DNA of 64,000 nt from Tomocerus qinae. Its lineage: Eukaryota > Arthropoda > Collembola > Entomobryomorpha > Tomoceridae. A program made the position numbers and the translations under genes. Shown one piece after another: positions 1 to 11,332 of this stretch. Positions within the stretch are counted from its first letter, which is position 1. Every line of letters begins with the position of its first letter. The DNA lies in assembly GCA_020055645.1 (NCBI GenBank), contig CM034546.1, positions 22,506,001 through 22,570,000 on the forward strand, in the 5' to 3' direction. The notes under the pieces are model-generated. The model had not been told where the DNA came from. It worked only from the letters and a program-made list of their open reading frames with translations, and searched no databases.

Positions 1-149
1 CATTTCGTTAGGAAGGAATAGAATAGTGGTTAAGTACGGCAAATATTTTGAGGCAAGTGAAGAATGGATTCTATATCACCACAAAGAGCATCATCAATGT
101 ACTCTCCTATGCAGCACAGTTTCTTGGTATGATACTTTATTGTGTATGT

Positions 150-250
150 GTTGCAGGTCCATATTTTCGCATCTTTTCTGACCTAACCTAATAAAAGATA
201 AACTGTTTTTTAATTAGGTTAGGTCAAAAAAGACCGAAAAATAGTGCAAC
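150..250. mobile_element. Small fold-back (palindromic) element
   Basis: The two ends are inverted copies of each other. They begin GTTGCA at 150-155 and end TGCAAC at 245-250. Inside are TTTTCTGACCTAACCTAAT on the left and its near complement on the right. The loop is about 15 bp and there is no coding capacity. No clear target-site duplication was found, so the transposon class is unknown. Confidence 0.5.
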
Positions 251-483
251 GAGTTACTTATTGCTATTTTATGATGATGATTTAGAATTAATTTTGATCA
301 TAATAATCTGCCTTCAGTCGGAAACTTTTTGGAAACATAAAAAAGGATGCTAGAAAGTCCCATAGATAAAATTGCGAAATTTTTTATTCAAAGCTAGTGT
401 TTCATGTGGAAAGTGAATACGAGGTTTCAATTTACTTAAAAATCTTCCGAGAACCTTAAAACCATATTATATGCCTATTATAA

Positions 484-585
484 GAATAGTTTCGGATATT
501 CCAATTTCCCACAAATTTTTTCTTGGACACCTGGGAAATGGGAAAAAGTGGGAAAATGGGAAATGAAAAACCTAGGTGGGAAATG
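484..585. repeat. Degenerate GGGAAAT-motif repeat
   Basis: This stretch carries the motif GGGAAA(A/T) several times. Its left part (TATTCCAATTTCCCAC) resembles the left end of the complete hAT-like element at 53199-53443. It is probably an old, partial copy of that family. The hAT-like element at 586-1547 has landed at its right edge. Confidence 0.45.
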
Positions 586-1547
586 CAGTGTACAAAATTT
601 ACCACTTTTTAGGCTTTTTTACCATCACAGTGGTAAAAATGCACTTAATGGTATAAATGCATTTAATGATAAAAATGGTAAATATTTGAGATTGATTAGA
701 CAACTTAGTAAAGATATTAGACTTCCTAAAATATAAAGATTTTAAAACTTTATTTTCTATGAAACATAATTTCCAATTAGCCCCTTAATTAATTATTTAA
801 ACAAGTAAATATTACTAAACCCAACATTGGGTGGGATTGGACATAACGGTGCGCAAATTTCTAAGTCCCACAGCACCACTATATCTCGGAATATTTAGAC
901 GTGACCCCCCCCCCCAATGTTTCATACGTCTTTATCGGACATGACACCCTCCCCACCCGACCCCCTAACCTAACCTAAATGAAATAAACATAATGACCAA
1001 TTTTAGGTGTAAAACCGGTGGAATGTCATTTTGCCCCATACCCCCGTCGGGTGTGAGGAGGGTGGATACGTGACCTTCAGGTCATGTCCGATAAACATCC
1101 GATGAAACATTGGGGGGTCACGTCTAAATATTCCGAGATATAGTGGTGATGTGGGACTTAGAAATTTGCACACCGTTGTGTCCAATCCAACCCCAACATT
1201 GCATTATGGTATCGTCAAATTAAAATTGATTTGAAGGCAATTTAATAGCAATTAATTTCTCAGTCGGCAAATAAGGGCTATAGATGTTAATGCCCACATT
1301 GGTTGAATCTAACTCTGATTGGTGAAAACTTATCAATTAGTAACAACAATCATCAGCTGTTAAGCTATTTCATACATTGGCACCGAATTTTATTCAAAAT
1401 CTACACACGAAATTTAAACGAAACAATTTTTACCATTTTTTACCATTTTTACCACTTACCACTACTTTTTAGGTAGTGGTATTTAACGTTAAATACCATT
1501 AAAAACCACTTACCACTGGTAAGTGGTAAATGGTATTTTGTACACTG
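586..1547. mobile_element. Non-autonomous hAT-like transposon, 962 bp
   Basis: The ends are CAGTGTACAAAAT (586) and the inverted ATTTTGTACACTG (1547). The flanking 8 bp GGGAAATG occurs directly on both sides, at 578-585 and 1548-1555. An 8-bp duplication with CAGTG/CACTG ends is the signature of the hAT superfamily. The subterminal DNA is built from repeated TACCATTT and ACCACTT motifs in both orientations, probably transposase-binding sites. There is no transposase frame. A second element is nested inside at 830-1192. Confidence 0.8.
830..1192. mobile_element. Mutator-like fold-back element nested in the hAT element
   Basis: The long inverted arms (about 830-965 and 1036-1192) start GGTGGGATTGGACA and, in complement from the right, GGTTGGATTGGACA. 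They stay highly similar for more than 130 bp. The 9-bp sequence CCAACATTG flanks it at 821-829 and 1193-1201. Long terminal inverted repeats plus a 9-bp duplication fit Mutator-like (MULE) non-autonomous elements. It contains no gene. Confidence 0.7.
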
Positions 1548-1555
1548 GGGAAATG

Positions 1556-3534
1556 ATAATGATTGGCACACGAGATCTATAAGCGGCAATCATCCTTTCA
1601 ATTTCAACTTAAATTACACCTCATCGATTGTCGATGTACTACATTACTACCACTATTAGTAAATGTTCTAGATTCTAGATAATGTGTTTTATGATGTTAA
1701 GTCCCACAATCAAATTAAGGTAAAGGTTAAAGTTAAAGAGAGGAAAGACGTAAACTAAGGGTCATTAAAATCTTTCAGCAACTTTCTTACTCTCCCATAG
1801 TGTCACTACCTATTCGAATAAAAGTAACCTCTTAATTAACGAAAATAGGATTATAAGTAAGTCTTCTAGTGAATTTGGGGCTTACTAAAGCAACTCTTAA
1901 TACCACTCTTAGTACCTCTTAGTATTTCTACGCTCCGTAGAATGCGCATTGAACTTATTCATGTATCTATCACAGGCATCAAAATGTTTTTAGCCTCCTT
2001 GTTGTGAAAATCGAATTTTGCTACAGCTATTACTAAGCCCCGCTCCCAAAGTTGGCGGAGGTTGTTGCTCTGGACATTTGAATGTTTTAATGCCTGATTG
2101 TATAATTACTTATTAGACAAACGGAAAAAGTTAGACATTCCCGGTAACCAATTCTGTCTGTATGTTTGTAATTCTGTGTGTTGATTGCTACAACGTGTAG
2201 GGGGTTCCACATAATGGTTCAGGACCCCTCACCAATTGAATCAATGTTTCCGATAATGTACCCCAAAGCAGTATACCCGAAGTCCATCACACGCAATGTG
2301 CCTATGTCGGGTAACTTTGGAAGGCACCGCATGCGTTAGTCTACGTTTATCTTATAGAGAATTACCATAGTAATTTTTTCAAAATACATGTGCTTCGATT
2401 ATTTTAAAACACTATTTTTTTAGAATACGATGTGCAACAAATCTATTGTCTATGGAAAGTAGTTTGATCGCACTATTTTTAATAAATACCAAGGAATAGG
2501 AAGGTACTAGATTAAGAAATAATAATTTTCATTTACTGCCTCAAACTGAGATTACCTTTGGACACAGCAAAGTAATTCAATGTATAAAGACAGCAAAAAA
2601 AAGAAATACCAAAACAGAAACAAAAGAAAGATAATAATATATTACCATGGGCTCCATCCAATGTGAATGCATAAACGAATCTTCGAATCACATCAAACTC
2701 GTAAGTTGTTAAAGAGTATTTGTGTTGTAATTCTGGCATACAACTACTCTATTTATTTATCTTATCATTTAATTATCATTTTTATAACAATTACTTTTTC
2801 ACTGCCAATGCAATGAGCAGGGTATCGAAAAACCCGCGTTTTTTTTAGAAACCCCTATCACTGTCTAATTTTTCTAAGACTATTCTTGGCAGACTTTTAA
2901 GTACAGCGTGGCAATTAATTTAAAAATGATTATTCTCTTAACTTAAATGTTATTACTGACAACAAAAAAGTTGGAGGTAATGAGCCGTGTTTAAAATTAT
3001 GACTTGAAAAAGAAACTGAAAAATATTTTTTCGTGAAGCAGCAAAAATGGCAATGCAATTAAGAATAGAAAATACTACCTCTTCCTACTCTAGTACTGTT
3101 TACAATCATAAATTTGATAAATGTCTATTGTTTGCATTGAGCAATTTTAAATGCTATAATTTTTTAAAAAATAATTAAAATTGAAACTTACAAGTGTTTG
3201 ATATCGTTATTTGCTTTCACTAGTAGTAGTTTCGACATCCTAAAACCGTTGCTGTTTTTAGAGTATTTTAATTCATTGTCAAAATGTCAAATTTATGTAA
3301 TCTCTGAGCTGTAAAATATACAACAATGTATGCATGCTTCTTGTTTTGCAAAAATTTGATGAATGCAGATTGAGCGATTAACCTGCAATGCAAACAAATT
3401 TTAATAAACGTAGTACAAAAAGTCTGTTTAATCGTATGCATTAATTTCAGGTCTTATTATGACTGACTTATGACGAAAGGGTGCACCTAATTCTACAACA
3501 ATTGAATTTTATGCAGAATTTTGTTATACTTACT
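1556..3534. other. Intergenic stretch without a supported gene
   Basis: This is AT-rich DNA. A degraded transposon end at about 2215-2340 shares ATGTACCCCAA and neighbouring sequence with the fold-back element at 51663-51783. A minus-strand exon-like patch at 2649-2739 ends in a possible donor (CATG/GTAATA), but its phase does not join the next open patch. No start, signal peptide or family resemblance supports a gene. Confidence 0.5.
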
Positions 3535-3815
3535 TGACAGGTTTTGTTTTATTGTTCTGGTGTGAAAAATAAAATTAATTAATTAAAAAACAATAGTAGC
3601 GCACTATTATGTCGATCGATTACATTAGACATTGTTGTTTTTGTTTTATTGTTCTGGGGTGGAAAATTAAACTAATTTTAATAAAATACCAGAATATCAT
3701 GCCGATGCATTAAATAAGCATGCATTGGATTGTTTTCGTTTTATTGTTCTGGGGTGGAAAATAAAACTAATTTTAAAAAAATAGTAGTAGATATCATGTC
3801 GATGCATTAAATTAG
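3535..3815 (+). repeat. Three tandem copies of a ~95-bp unit upstream of the astacin promoter
   Basis: The motif TTGTTTTATTGTTCTGG recurs at 3544, 3641 and (with one change) 3736, so the period is 97 then 95 bp. Each unit continues with GTGGAAAATAAAACTAATTT and ends near ATGTCGATGCATTA. The copies are diverged by small indels. The array stops about 55 bp before the TATA box of the astacin gene, so it could be a regulatory repeat or merely a local duplication. Confidence 0.75.
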
Positions 3816-3870
3816 TTATGGATTAAAAATTATATCATCCATTAGGTAAATTTGTGCCACATCTGCAATG

Positions 3871-3909
3871 TATATAAGACAATCGGTTTCCATGCAAAAT
3901 TTATCAGAC
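3871..3909 (+). promoter_or_regulatory. TATA box and initiator of the astacin gene
   Basis: TATATAA lies at 3871-3877. An arthropod-type initiator-like TCAGAC lies at 3904-3909, about 33 bp downstream. The inferred start is about 80 bp before the ATG at 3987. The positions are direct reading; promoter function is inferred from the normal spacing. Confidence 0.55.
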
Positions 3910-3986
3910 TTCCAATTTTAAAAAACATTGAAGGAATTTGAAATTAGTTGTCTTCAAACATTGGCAGTTTTGAAAGTCACATTAAA

Positions 3987-5808
3987 ATGATTTTTAAGCA
4001 AGGCTTATTAATCAGTTTGTGGCTACTCACTGTCACAGCTGTAGGAAACAACCAAGGTTTCCGCACCGACGAAGAAGTGTCACGTAAGTTTTTAAATTTT
4101 TTTCCCTAACTGAATAAAAATATGAAACAAAAGTAAAAATTGATAAATATGTCTCAAAATATGAGTAACAATTTAATAATCATTTATAGGGAAATGAAAG
4201 AACAGAATTATACTCGTGTTGGGGACATGATTTTGCCACCTAATGACGGTACACGTTCCAGCTGGGAGGCGAACCCAAATTGGCCAAACAATACAATTCC
4301 ATATTTCATATCAGAAAATGTCCGTAAGTTAAAAAATAATGCCTTTCCAGATTTTGATCGTGGTTAGAAATATTTTGTTTTTGAAACCGGCCAAGTCAAA
4401 ACAAAACCAAAAAGTAGGCAAAATGGTAAAATGCATCCTTGAATGCAAAATTAAAGTCCTCAAATTAGAGATTGTTTCTAATAGAATAAATTAAACACTC
4501 AACTTCTAGTTATAGTAATTAAGTCAGATGATTTAATGGCTTGGTTACTGAAAACTAAGTGGTGGGCTTGTATTTGACCGTTCATATCACGAGTCCAGGT
4601 ATAAATTCAAAAAGTAGTCAATCTCTCAAGCTCTCACATTTCGCATTCCACTAATAAAAGTGCAACATAAAACATTTTGTTCGATGGTTTAAAATTAATT
4701 TCTTTTTAATCTTTCCAGCGGACAGACTTAAAGATCTAGTTAATGACGCAATAAAATACTATCACAAATATACGTGCGTTAAATTTAAACCGGCTAAAGC
4801 AGATAAGAACACTTATTGGGTTCGTTTTATGATGGACCCCGACCAAGATGAAGACACCGCATGCAGCTCAGGAATAAGTTTTGAGAATCGAAAGGATCAG
4901 GTTGCTAAAATGAATTATTAAAATAATTGTTTTTAGGTTTGTATATTTTGGGCATAATTATAAAATTTCGATTTACAGCCAGTGAATCTTGGGCCAGACT
5001 GTCAATTTGGAAATATCGTTCATGAACTTGGACATACACTTGGATTTATGCATGAACATATGCGAATTGACCGAGACGACTTCATTAAAATCAACTTTCA
5101 AAATATTCAAAGTGGTTAGTAGCTTTACACATGGTGTACTTAATTTTATATTGTTTGTATTATATTCAGATGGATTGGCTCAATACAACGTATTATAGGA
5201 AAAGAGATTGAAATTCCTATGAACTGTCGCTAGAAATTTAATTTACTAAGTTATTTTATAATCTTTATATTATTATGTTCACAGGAGGATTGGCTCAATA
5301 CGAAAGAGAAGATGTATGGTGCAAAACAAATAACGTTAAATGTGCTTTTGCGACACGGAATGTTCCTTATGACTATGATAGCATGATGCACTATTGTGAT
5401 ACATGTTTCGCTAAAAAAGCAGGTTTAAAAACCTTTGTAACTCTGGTGAGTAAAACATCTTTAAAGAATTCAAAGGATAAAGTTTTAATATTTTAATCCA
5501 ACAAATCTCGAATTCCTTGTCATAGAAAAATCCGAATGCTTTGGGAACTATCGACGGAAGCAAAATAGGACAAAGACACGGATTCAGTAGAGGAGATTGG
5601 TATGCTATCAATCGTAAATATGGATGTAAGTTTTACAATATAAATAGTATTCCAATTTCTAATTATTTTAGAGATATAATAATGTCTATTACAAATAGGT
5701 GACCCGGATAAAAATCCCCAGATTGCAGAACCACCACCACTGCCAGAGGAAGTAAAGATACCAGTTTATCCAAAACCGAAACAATGCAAAACAAAATCAA
5801 AGGTTTGA
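3987..5808 (+). CDS. Astacin-family (M12A) zinc metallopeptidase, 7 exons, 302 aa
   Basis: This is a secreted zinc endopeptidase. Exons are 3987-4083, 4201-4323, 4719-4900, 4979-5114, 5285-5445, 5526-5625 and 5699-5808; reading phase is kept at every junction and all introns are GT-AG. Residues 1 to about 20 form a signal peptide. The propeptide ends in a VGDM motif, matching the FxGD aspartate-switch region of astacins. The catalytic domain then starts near IPYFI. The zinc site HELGHTLGFMHE is at about residues 149-160 and the Met-turn SMMHY at about 212-216. Paired cysteines include TCVKF and the final YGC. A proline-rich tail of about 35 residues follows (exon 7). At about 300 residues this is a minimal astacin without CUB or EGF domains. 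The least certain junction is the exon 2 acceptor: the stronger-looking TATAG at 4185-4189 would shift the frame, so the AAAG at 4197-4200 is used. Catalytic residues are intact, so it is probably active. Confidence 0.88.
5171..5200 (+). pseudogene. Vestigial duplicate of the start of astacin exon 5
   Basis: In intron 4, TTATATTCAG is followed by GGATTGGCTCAATAC. This repeats the acceptor and first codons of the real exon 5 (5285 onward). If spliced from exon 4 it would keep phase, encode GLAQY and then stop at TAG after three more codons. It looks like a dead tandem exon duplicate, or a poison exon if it is ever used. Confidence 0.6.
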
Positions 5809-5953
5809 TGGAAATCAACATCTGCCAACGTGGTGTATATCTAACTAAATATTTGAAATAATATAATTAATTAATTGGAAGTCAAAAAATAAACCAGGTG
5901 GTTTAACATTGAATCTGGCAGAGGATGTACAATCACATCAAACATTAAATTCA

Positions 5954-5974
5954 AATAAATGTGCCCATAATAAA
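5954..5974 (+). terminator. Poly(A) signals of the astacin gene
   Basis: AATAAA occurs at 5954-5959 and again at 5969-5974. Both lie about 150 bp after the stop codon at 5806-5808. Confidence 0.55.
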
Positions 5975-6754
5975 ATTTGTGAAATTTTTAAACGTTGTTG
6001 ATTTTAATTCATACCCCCTTTTTTCAACTATTTGAACTATTTATAATGATTTTATTCGTTATGAGAAAATTTCAAAGCGCAATATCATTTGCATAAATAG
6101 CTGTCAATTTGATTGCACCGGTAGAGTTTTCTGTTTTGTTATGCTAGTAGATGTATTTCCACACAGCTAATCTACCATGAAATTATTAAAAAGGATAAAA
6201 TCAGTTCAGAAGTCGAATAATTCGACTAAATTCGAATAAATTAGAAATAATTACTACATGCATTCACGTCATGACACAATTAACACAGCAGAATTACTAC
6301 AAGCTATGCTTAATGATAATTTATCTGTATTTTCTAAGTGTACAGACAAATATCAAGACACCCCGCGTCAAAATAATGATCTTCAAATGCAAATTAAAAA
6401 TGAAAACTTTTGAGTGAAAATAACAAAATGCTTACCGCTTCCAACATTTATTTTAAAATTTTAATTTCATAAGGTTTATAAGTCAGTTACGAAACAACAA
6501 TAAAAGCTGAGTGACAATAACTATGAATGCAAGAAGAAATAACTGTTTTTATACTAGGGTTGTTATAGTTTACACGATGTCTTTACTATACTGAAGCGCG
6601 AAAATTATTTGAATATCTAAGCTATAATAAATTTTATTTTTTGGCGTGCTAAATAGATTATACAGTTTAGCCTCTTTAATTTCGAGAGTCGTAATGCCAA
6701 TTGTTTTTTTAAATTTTGGTGATTAATAATATCTTCATTTTGTGGCCAAGGTAA

Positions 6755-9289
6755 CTACATGTTTGTACTCTGTGTGGTATTTGTTGTATTTTTATTTAGT
6801 TTTGCTTTATTCGGTAAAACCGTTAAGGGTGTAATTTTCATACTCCTTGGCGTTGGACATTTACGACGAACCACGGCGAACAATTTGACCATGACACTTT
6901 TCAATATTTTGCCTACGTTGGCGAAAATATATCTGTTTATAAATACTCTAATTTCCCACAAGAAAGAGACTACAAATAACAGTGAAATGCTCAAGCTAAT
7001 GAAAAAGATAGTAGAGAGGTTGGAGTTGTACAATGATATAGGCCGCGGGAATACGTCCCAGCATGTTTTACATTCCGTAAAGTTATGTTCTCTGAAGTGA
7101 TCGTTCCACAAATTTAAAATTCCAGAGTGACTAACTGCAAATAAAGTCGTTCTTAGAAATGGGGTCATCAGAGGAATTCCGTCACTTGTAATAACCGTAA
7201 AAACTGGGAAAGCTAAAAAATCATTTTCTTTTCCACGATATAATGTTTTTTGGGGTTTAACGCCCCCAATGTCAGGATTCCAATGAGAATCATTGAAAAA
7301 TCGATGTAAATGAGAATTTTTGGCAATCAATACTGAATTATTACATTCTGAAATCCATTTTAATGGATGGGTGTAAGCAGATCCCGGTGGGGTAAAGAAT
7401 TTGTCGTGTACAGTTTGAATTGTATTTAAAGTTGTATTACTGCTAACTAGCGATTTGCCATGGTCATAAAAAAGTTGACCCATCCAACACTGTAGTTCGA
7501 ACATATAATTCGACCCTACAAGTTGAAAATGAGCTATAGCTGCTTCGATTGTACTTTTGTTTGCTTGATCAAATGTCGTTTTCGTATACGAATCATTGCA
7601 TATGGATAAATAATTCGTTTTTTCCACATAATGTGGTCCAAGCCGAGGAATTGTATCATTTATTTTGTAACAATCATATGCCTTAAGAATCCATTGTTGA
7701 CGTTCTGTGTTAATATCAAAAGGATTGAATTCGCTAGCTTCATGGAATATTCCAACAGCAGAAATGTCAGAAAGATTTGCCAAATGTTCAATTGACTCAA
7801 TTTGTTTCACAGGTCGTGGTTCAATTAAATCCGATATGACAATTCCCGTGTACCCGTTTGTTAGTACAATAAACATAAGGGACATAGGCCCAATCAATAA
7901 TTTAAGCCACACCTTTTTATTGGCTTCTTTTGATAACGGATAGTCTACTTCCAGCAGGTACGCATAACAAATCATAACGAAAGGAATACTTTTCTCTTTT
8001 TTGCACATTGTCACACAGTGGACGAAAACAACGGCAGTAGATACTGAAATGATAATACCTAGCCATGCTTCGGGTTGAAATGGTCGAATGTATCCGTAAA
8101 AGGACAAGCTCTCATCTTCCAAGACAACACAGGAAATGAAATTGACAGAATCTTCCATTGTTGCAATTATTGAAAAATGATTAGTGAAGAATTGTTGTAG
8201 TCTTTTATGATCATTGAAATAAATTCTTACCACGTTCTGTTTGCCTTTTTTACATTTCTTATACCCATTTCCATAACCAGTTATCGTAGAATTCGGAAAG
8301 CTTTTGAGAATGGTGGAAGAAACAGGAATTCCCACCCCATTTCTATCACTAAAAATGTAATTTGTGAAATATGCATTCGTAATTGGGCGTTCACAGGGAC
8401 TATTTTGCTCATCTGACTTAGAAACAGACTCATCTAAGATGAACATTATAGCTGTGCTAGCAACAGAACTCTCCTTGATGAAATGTTCGAATGCCAAATA
8501 CGATGTTGATTGACGGCCACAAAAAGTTCCAGCGCACAAAGGTGCAATTGTGTATCTGTAGCGTAAATTAGTTGAAATCTGCCTTGAGTCATACTGTGGA
8601 CATAAGAAAAATATAACAGAGTCTGAATCATCGGATATTGATACCAAAAACCATGGTTTAGTCCACAATAAATGGTAAATAAAATTTGCGTTTTGATTAT
8701 CTCGTTTTGAAATATCGAGAAGGAAATTAGAATTTGATCTTGCCAGGTGAAAAATATCTTTTTCTACTAGCAAGTAAACAGACGAATGCAATCCATAATT
8801 GTACCATCCCGTTACCAAAGGTAATTCACCAAATGCAGAAGGCTTATGAGAGATGGCTTCACTGATATAATTGATTAACATAAGATCCATGAAATCTCTT
8901 GGGTAAAAGTTAACCACAATATTCTGTACACATACAAATCGACTGATTACAGGTGGTGAAGATACACTTATATTCCTCTTATTTAATATCTGCATACATT
9001 TCGGAACACCATTTAAAATAAAACCGTTCGGAGAAGGGGGTTCAACCAGCACATTCTCTGGTTTGCAGGACTTAGTTTGCTTCTGGATAGTGAGTCTGGT
9101 AAATGCAAAAGGAATGTCTATTTCCTGTATTTCCCCATTTAATTGATTTTCTGGTTCATTAAAATTACGACGGGGCAATATTAAATTGATGTAGCAATTC
9201 TTCTCAAAATGAACCACTTCTGTCAATTTCCATCCCAGAGTCAAATCGGTGATGGAGAGCAAGACAACCAAAGTAGTCATTTTATCCAT
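6755..9289 (-). CDS. Divergent ionotropic-receptor-like ligand-gated channel, intact copy A (844 aa)
   Basis: This is a single-exon receptor with the layout of arthropod chemosensory ionotropic receptors, which derive from ionotropic glutamate receptors. A signal peptide covers about residues 1-19. A long extracellular region with many N-glycosylation sites follows. TM1 is near 406-428 (AWLGIIISVSTAVVF), then a pore loop (IPFVMICYAYLLEV), then TM2 near 459-485 running into NGYTGIVISDL. The post-TM2 linker EPRPVKQIESIEHL matches the position where these receptors carry their conserved linker. A second ligand lobe follows, and TM3 lies near 760-780 (FFISLSISLLFVVSF). The tail is short and basic. 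No canonical glutamate-binding residues or SYTANLAAF motif are seen, so ligand and ion selectivity are unknown. I see no disabling lesion. A poly(A) signal (complement of TTTATT, 6633-6638) lies about 117 bp past the stop. It is closely related to 15136-18080 and more distantly to 61231-63591. Confidence 0.8.
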   Translation of the reverse strand: MDKMTTLVVLLSITDLTLGWKLTEVVHFEKNCYINLILPRRNFNEPENQLNGEIQEIDIPFAFTRLTIQKQTKSCKPENVLVEPPSPNGFILNGVPKCMQILNKRNISVSSPPVISRFVCVQNIVVNFYPRDFMDLMLINYISEAISHKPSAFGELPLVTGWYNYGLHSSVYLLVEKDIFHLARSNSNFLLDISKRDNQNANFIYHLLWTKPWFLVSISDDSDSVIFFLCPQYDSRQISTNLRYRYTIAPLCAGTFCGRQSTSYLAFEHFIKESSVASTAIMFILDESVSKSDEQNSPCERPITNAYFTNYIFSDRNGVGIPVSSTILKSFPNSTITGYGNGYKKCKKGKQNVVRIYFNDHKRLQQFFTNHFSIIATMEDSVNFISCVVLEDESLSFYGYIRPFQPEAWLGIIISVSTAVVFVHCVTMCKKEKSIPFVMICYAYLLEVDYPLSKEANKKVWLKLLIGPMSLMFIVLTNGYTGIVISDLIEPRPVKQIESIEHLANLSDISAVGIFHEASEFNPFDINTERQQWILKAYDCYKINDTIPRLGPHYVEKTNYLSICNDSYTKTTFDQANKSTIEAAIAHFQLVGSNYMFELQCWMGQLFYDHGKSLVSSNTTLNTIQTVHDKFFTPPGSAYTHPLKWISECNNSVLIAKNSHLHRFFNDSHWNPDIGGVKPQKTLYRGKENDFLAFPVFTVITSDGIPLMTPFLRTTLFAVSHSGILNLWNDHFREHNFTECKTCWDVFPRPISLYNSNLSTIFFISLSISLLFVVSFLWEIRVFINRYIFANVGKILKSVMVKLFAVVRRKCPTPRSMKITPLTVLPNKAKLNKNTTNTTQSTNM

Positions 9290-10789
9290 TAGGTACTTCC
9301 ACTAAGTAAGGTTGAAGCATATAATAAGAAAATAATTTATTTATTCGTTGCTTCCGTTTAAAATTTTTGTCGCTCTCACCTCCAATAGTCAATATTTTAT
9401 AATAATATGTTCTATAGCCAATATAGATATCTTCCCTGTCATATTTTGATATTTATAGACACATTTATGTTTTTTTCTCATTTGAGAATTTTTATTTTGC
9501 TTTGGTTGATATCAAATATCTGGTTACCACCGTGTAGGCAGTAGTAATCAGATTCTGCTGCCTCTGTCACTCTTTGTGCACTCACTCTCTGCAACAACAA
9601 TCACACTCTGTGCTGGTACTGTACTACTGGCAAAAAATTGGTTTTGATATGACGGGCTTCCTAGTATAGAAATATATTCCCTGCTATTGGTACGATATAG
9701 TACGTAAGTAAGATGAAAATGGAGAACATAATGTATTATGAATATCATGAGAAATTGATCTTGGCCTTGTAGCTATTTTGTACTATACAATAAATGTGCT
9801 TGCCATTGGGCCTGCCTTCTGTCTGCTAATGTTTCGCTTTGTCACCAACATCAACTTAACAACGACCAAGAACAAACTAGTGTAGATATTGATTATTTTT
9901 GACTTTGACGACTTATAATACTTGTATAGTAATATTTTGCATTTTATCCATCTATGCTTAGTTTATGTGTTGCAGAAAACTTGACTGCTATAGTCTATAG
10001 TATAAAATATACTGAAGCAATCGCTGTGCTGTGTAAAATAGCAAAATTATAAATTGCACATACAAATGGAAAGTTAAATATTATAATATATAATATGATC
10101 CTGTGTCAGGCATTTTCATATGAGAATTTATATTATATTGTATTCCAATGTTTTAGTTAAACCATTCGTATTTAGATGCTTGATATACATATAGAATTCC
10201 AATAATAGTACATTAAAATGTTTAAAATATCCGACTCTACTCAAGAAAAAAGAATATATAAATATTATGAACGTTATACATTTATACATTGAGAGTCAAA
10301 CGTGTATGAGAAGTTATTTCTTGATTTCTTACTTTGATAGGGTAACATAAAAATCGGTGTCTCGCTATGCCTTAAATTTATTGTATTGACTGCCCTAAAA
10401 TCACAGTAAAATCATTTCAAAGAGCCATGCTCGTTATTAAGGATTAGGTAATAATATATCTATTGTGTTATATAATCATCTTATAATCATTGAAATGTTA
10501 TATCTATTTATAGATAGGTATTATGCATGTTTAATAAGTGTAGAATCTTTATTAATAGCAGATATATAGCTTGCTTAACGGATTTCAATTACGTATATTC
10601 TTTTACATTGTAAAGTAGGTATAATGCAAGTAAAATTAGAACCATAAAATACGATGAGGTACAGGAGGAATAGAACTGAATGTTATTCCACCTTTGATTG
10701 ATAATTGGCATTGAATCGGGTACAAATTATCGAAGTCATCTAGTAAAAACAATATCTACTATTTTATTGTCATGAATTTTGTCACGGGT
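9290..10789. other. Upstream flank of receptor copy A, non-coding
   Basis: No gene is supported. The sequence is conserved in order with 18081-20040 upstream of copy B. Examples are the CAACAACAATCA/CTGTGCTGGTA block near 9590-9630 and the CATTGAGAGTCAAACGTGTA block near 10290. Conservation is nucleotide-wide with indels in every frame, so it reflects shared ancestry and not coding. Confidence 0.6.
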
Positions 10790-10802
10790 TTTGAGCATGC
10801 TT

Positions 10803-11025
10803 ATCTAAATTACCTTTCATTTCTTTGAGTTTACAAAAGAAATTCGACTCAACTCGGTTGAAATGCAAAAATTCGGTGATTGCACCGATTTTTCGGATTT
10901 TTAGCACGATTACCTAAATTACCTTTAATTTCTTTGGTTTTACAAAATTTATTGGATGGAAATCGGTTGAAATACAAAAATCCCAGTTCTAATCCGACTT
11001 TTCGGATTTTTGGCATGGCCAAGCT
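10803..11025. repeat. Two tandem ~108-bp repeats in the copy-A-specific insertion
   Basis: The block starting ACCTAAATTACCTTT and ending TTTTCGGATTTTTAGCA occurs at about 10812-10905. It recurs, diverged, at about 10914-11015. It lies in DNA absent from copy B of the segmental duplication, so it entered after the duplication or was lost from B. No coding frame is convincing. Confidence 0.6.
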
Positions 11026-11137
11026 GTATTCGGACACGCCATTTTAGCAAGATGTTTACTATTATAGTCGTAAAAGATAACATTATTCTCCCTTGTTTAA
11101 TGTTATAACAATGGTTTACTGATTTTTCTTTATTGTA

Positions 11138-11332
11138 TTGGAAATAGTTCCTTCCCACTTAATCGCTTTTTATTCGCCAACGCGACTAAGAGGCGAAGCG
11201 ATTATGGAGCGAAGCGAATAAGAAATTAGTCGCTCTAGCGAATAAGAAGTGAAGCGATTAGAGCGAAGCGAGTAAGGAGCGAAGCGCTTAAAAAGCGAAT
11301 AAGGGGCGAATAGACACCACTATTTCCAATTG
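11138..11332. mobile_element. Element packed with GCGAAGCGA-type repeats
   Basis: The ends ATTGGAAATAGT (left) and ACTATTTCCAAT (right) are inverted copies. Between them, units such as GAGCGAAGCGAATAAG recur about eight times in 150 bp (11161-11310), some inverted. The site is occupied in duplication copy A and empty in B. The build resembles the hAT-like elements elsewhere in the window, but I found no 8-bp target duplication, so the class is open. Confidence 0.5.

Noticed and set aside
2349..2739. A two-exon gene on the minus strand
   Set aside because: A donor at CATG/GTAATA and a downstream open patch exist, but their phases do not match, and neither patch resembles a known protein.
4140..4367. 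The open frame starting in astacin intron 1 as a separate gene start
   Set aside because: Its first 20 codons are intron sequence. The signal peptide is encoded by the separate exon at 3987-4083.
6759..7100. A 113-residue plus-strand frame, and the similar one at 15140-15415
   Set aside because: Both are antisense shadows of the receptor gene's C-terminal codons; they exist because the coding strand is conserved.
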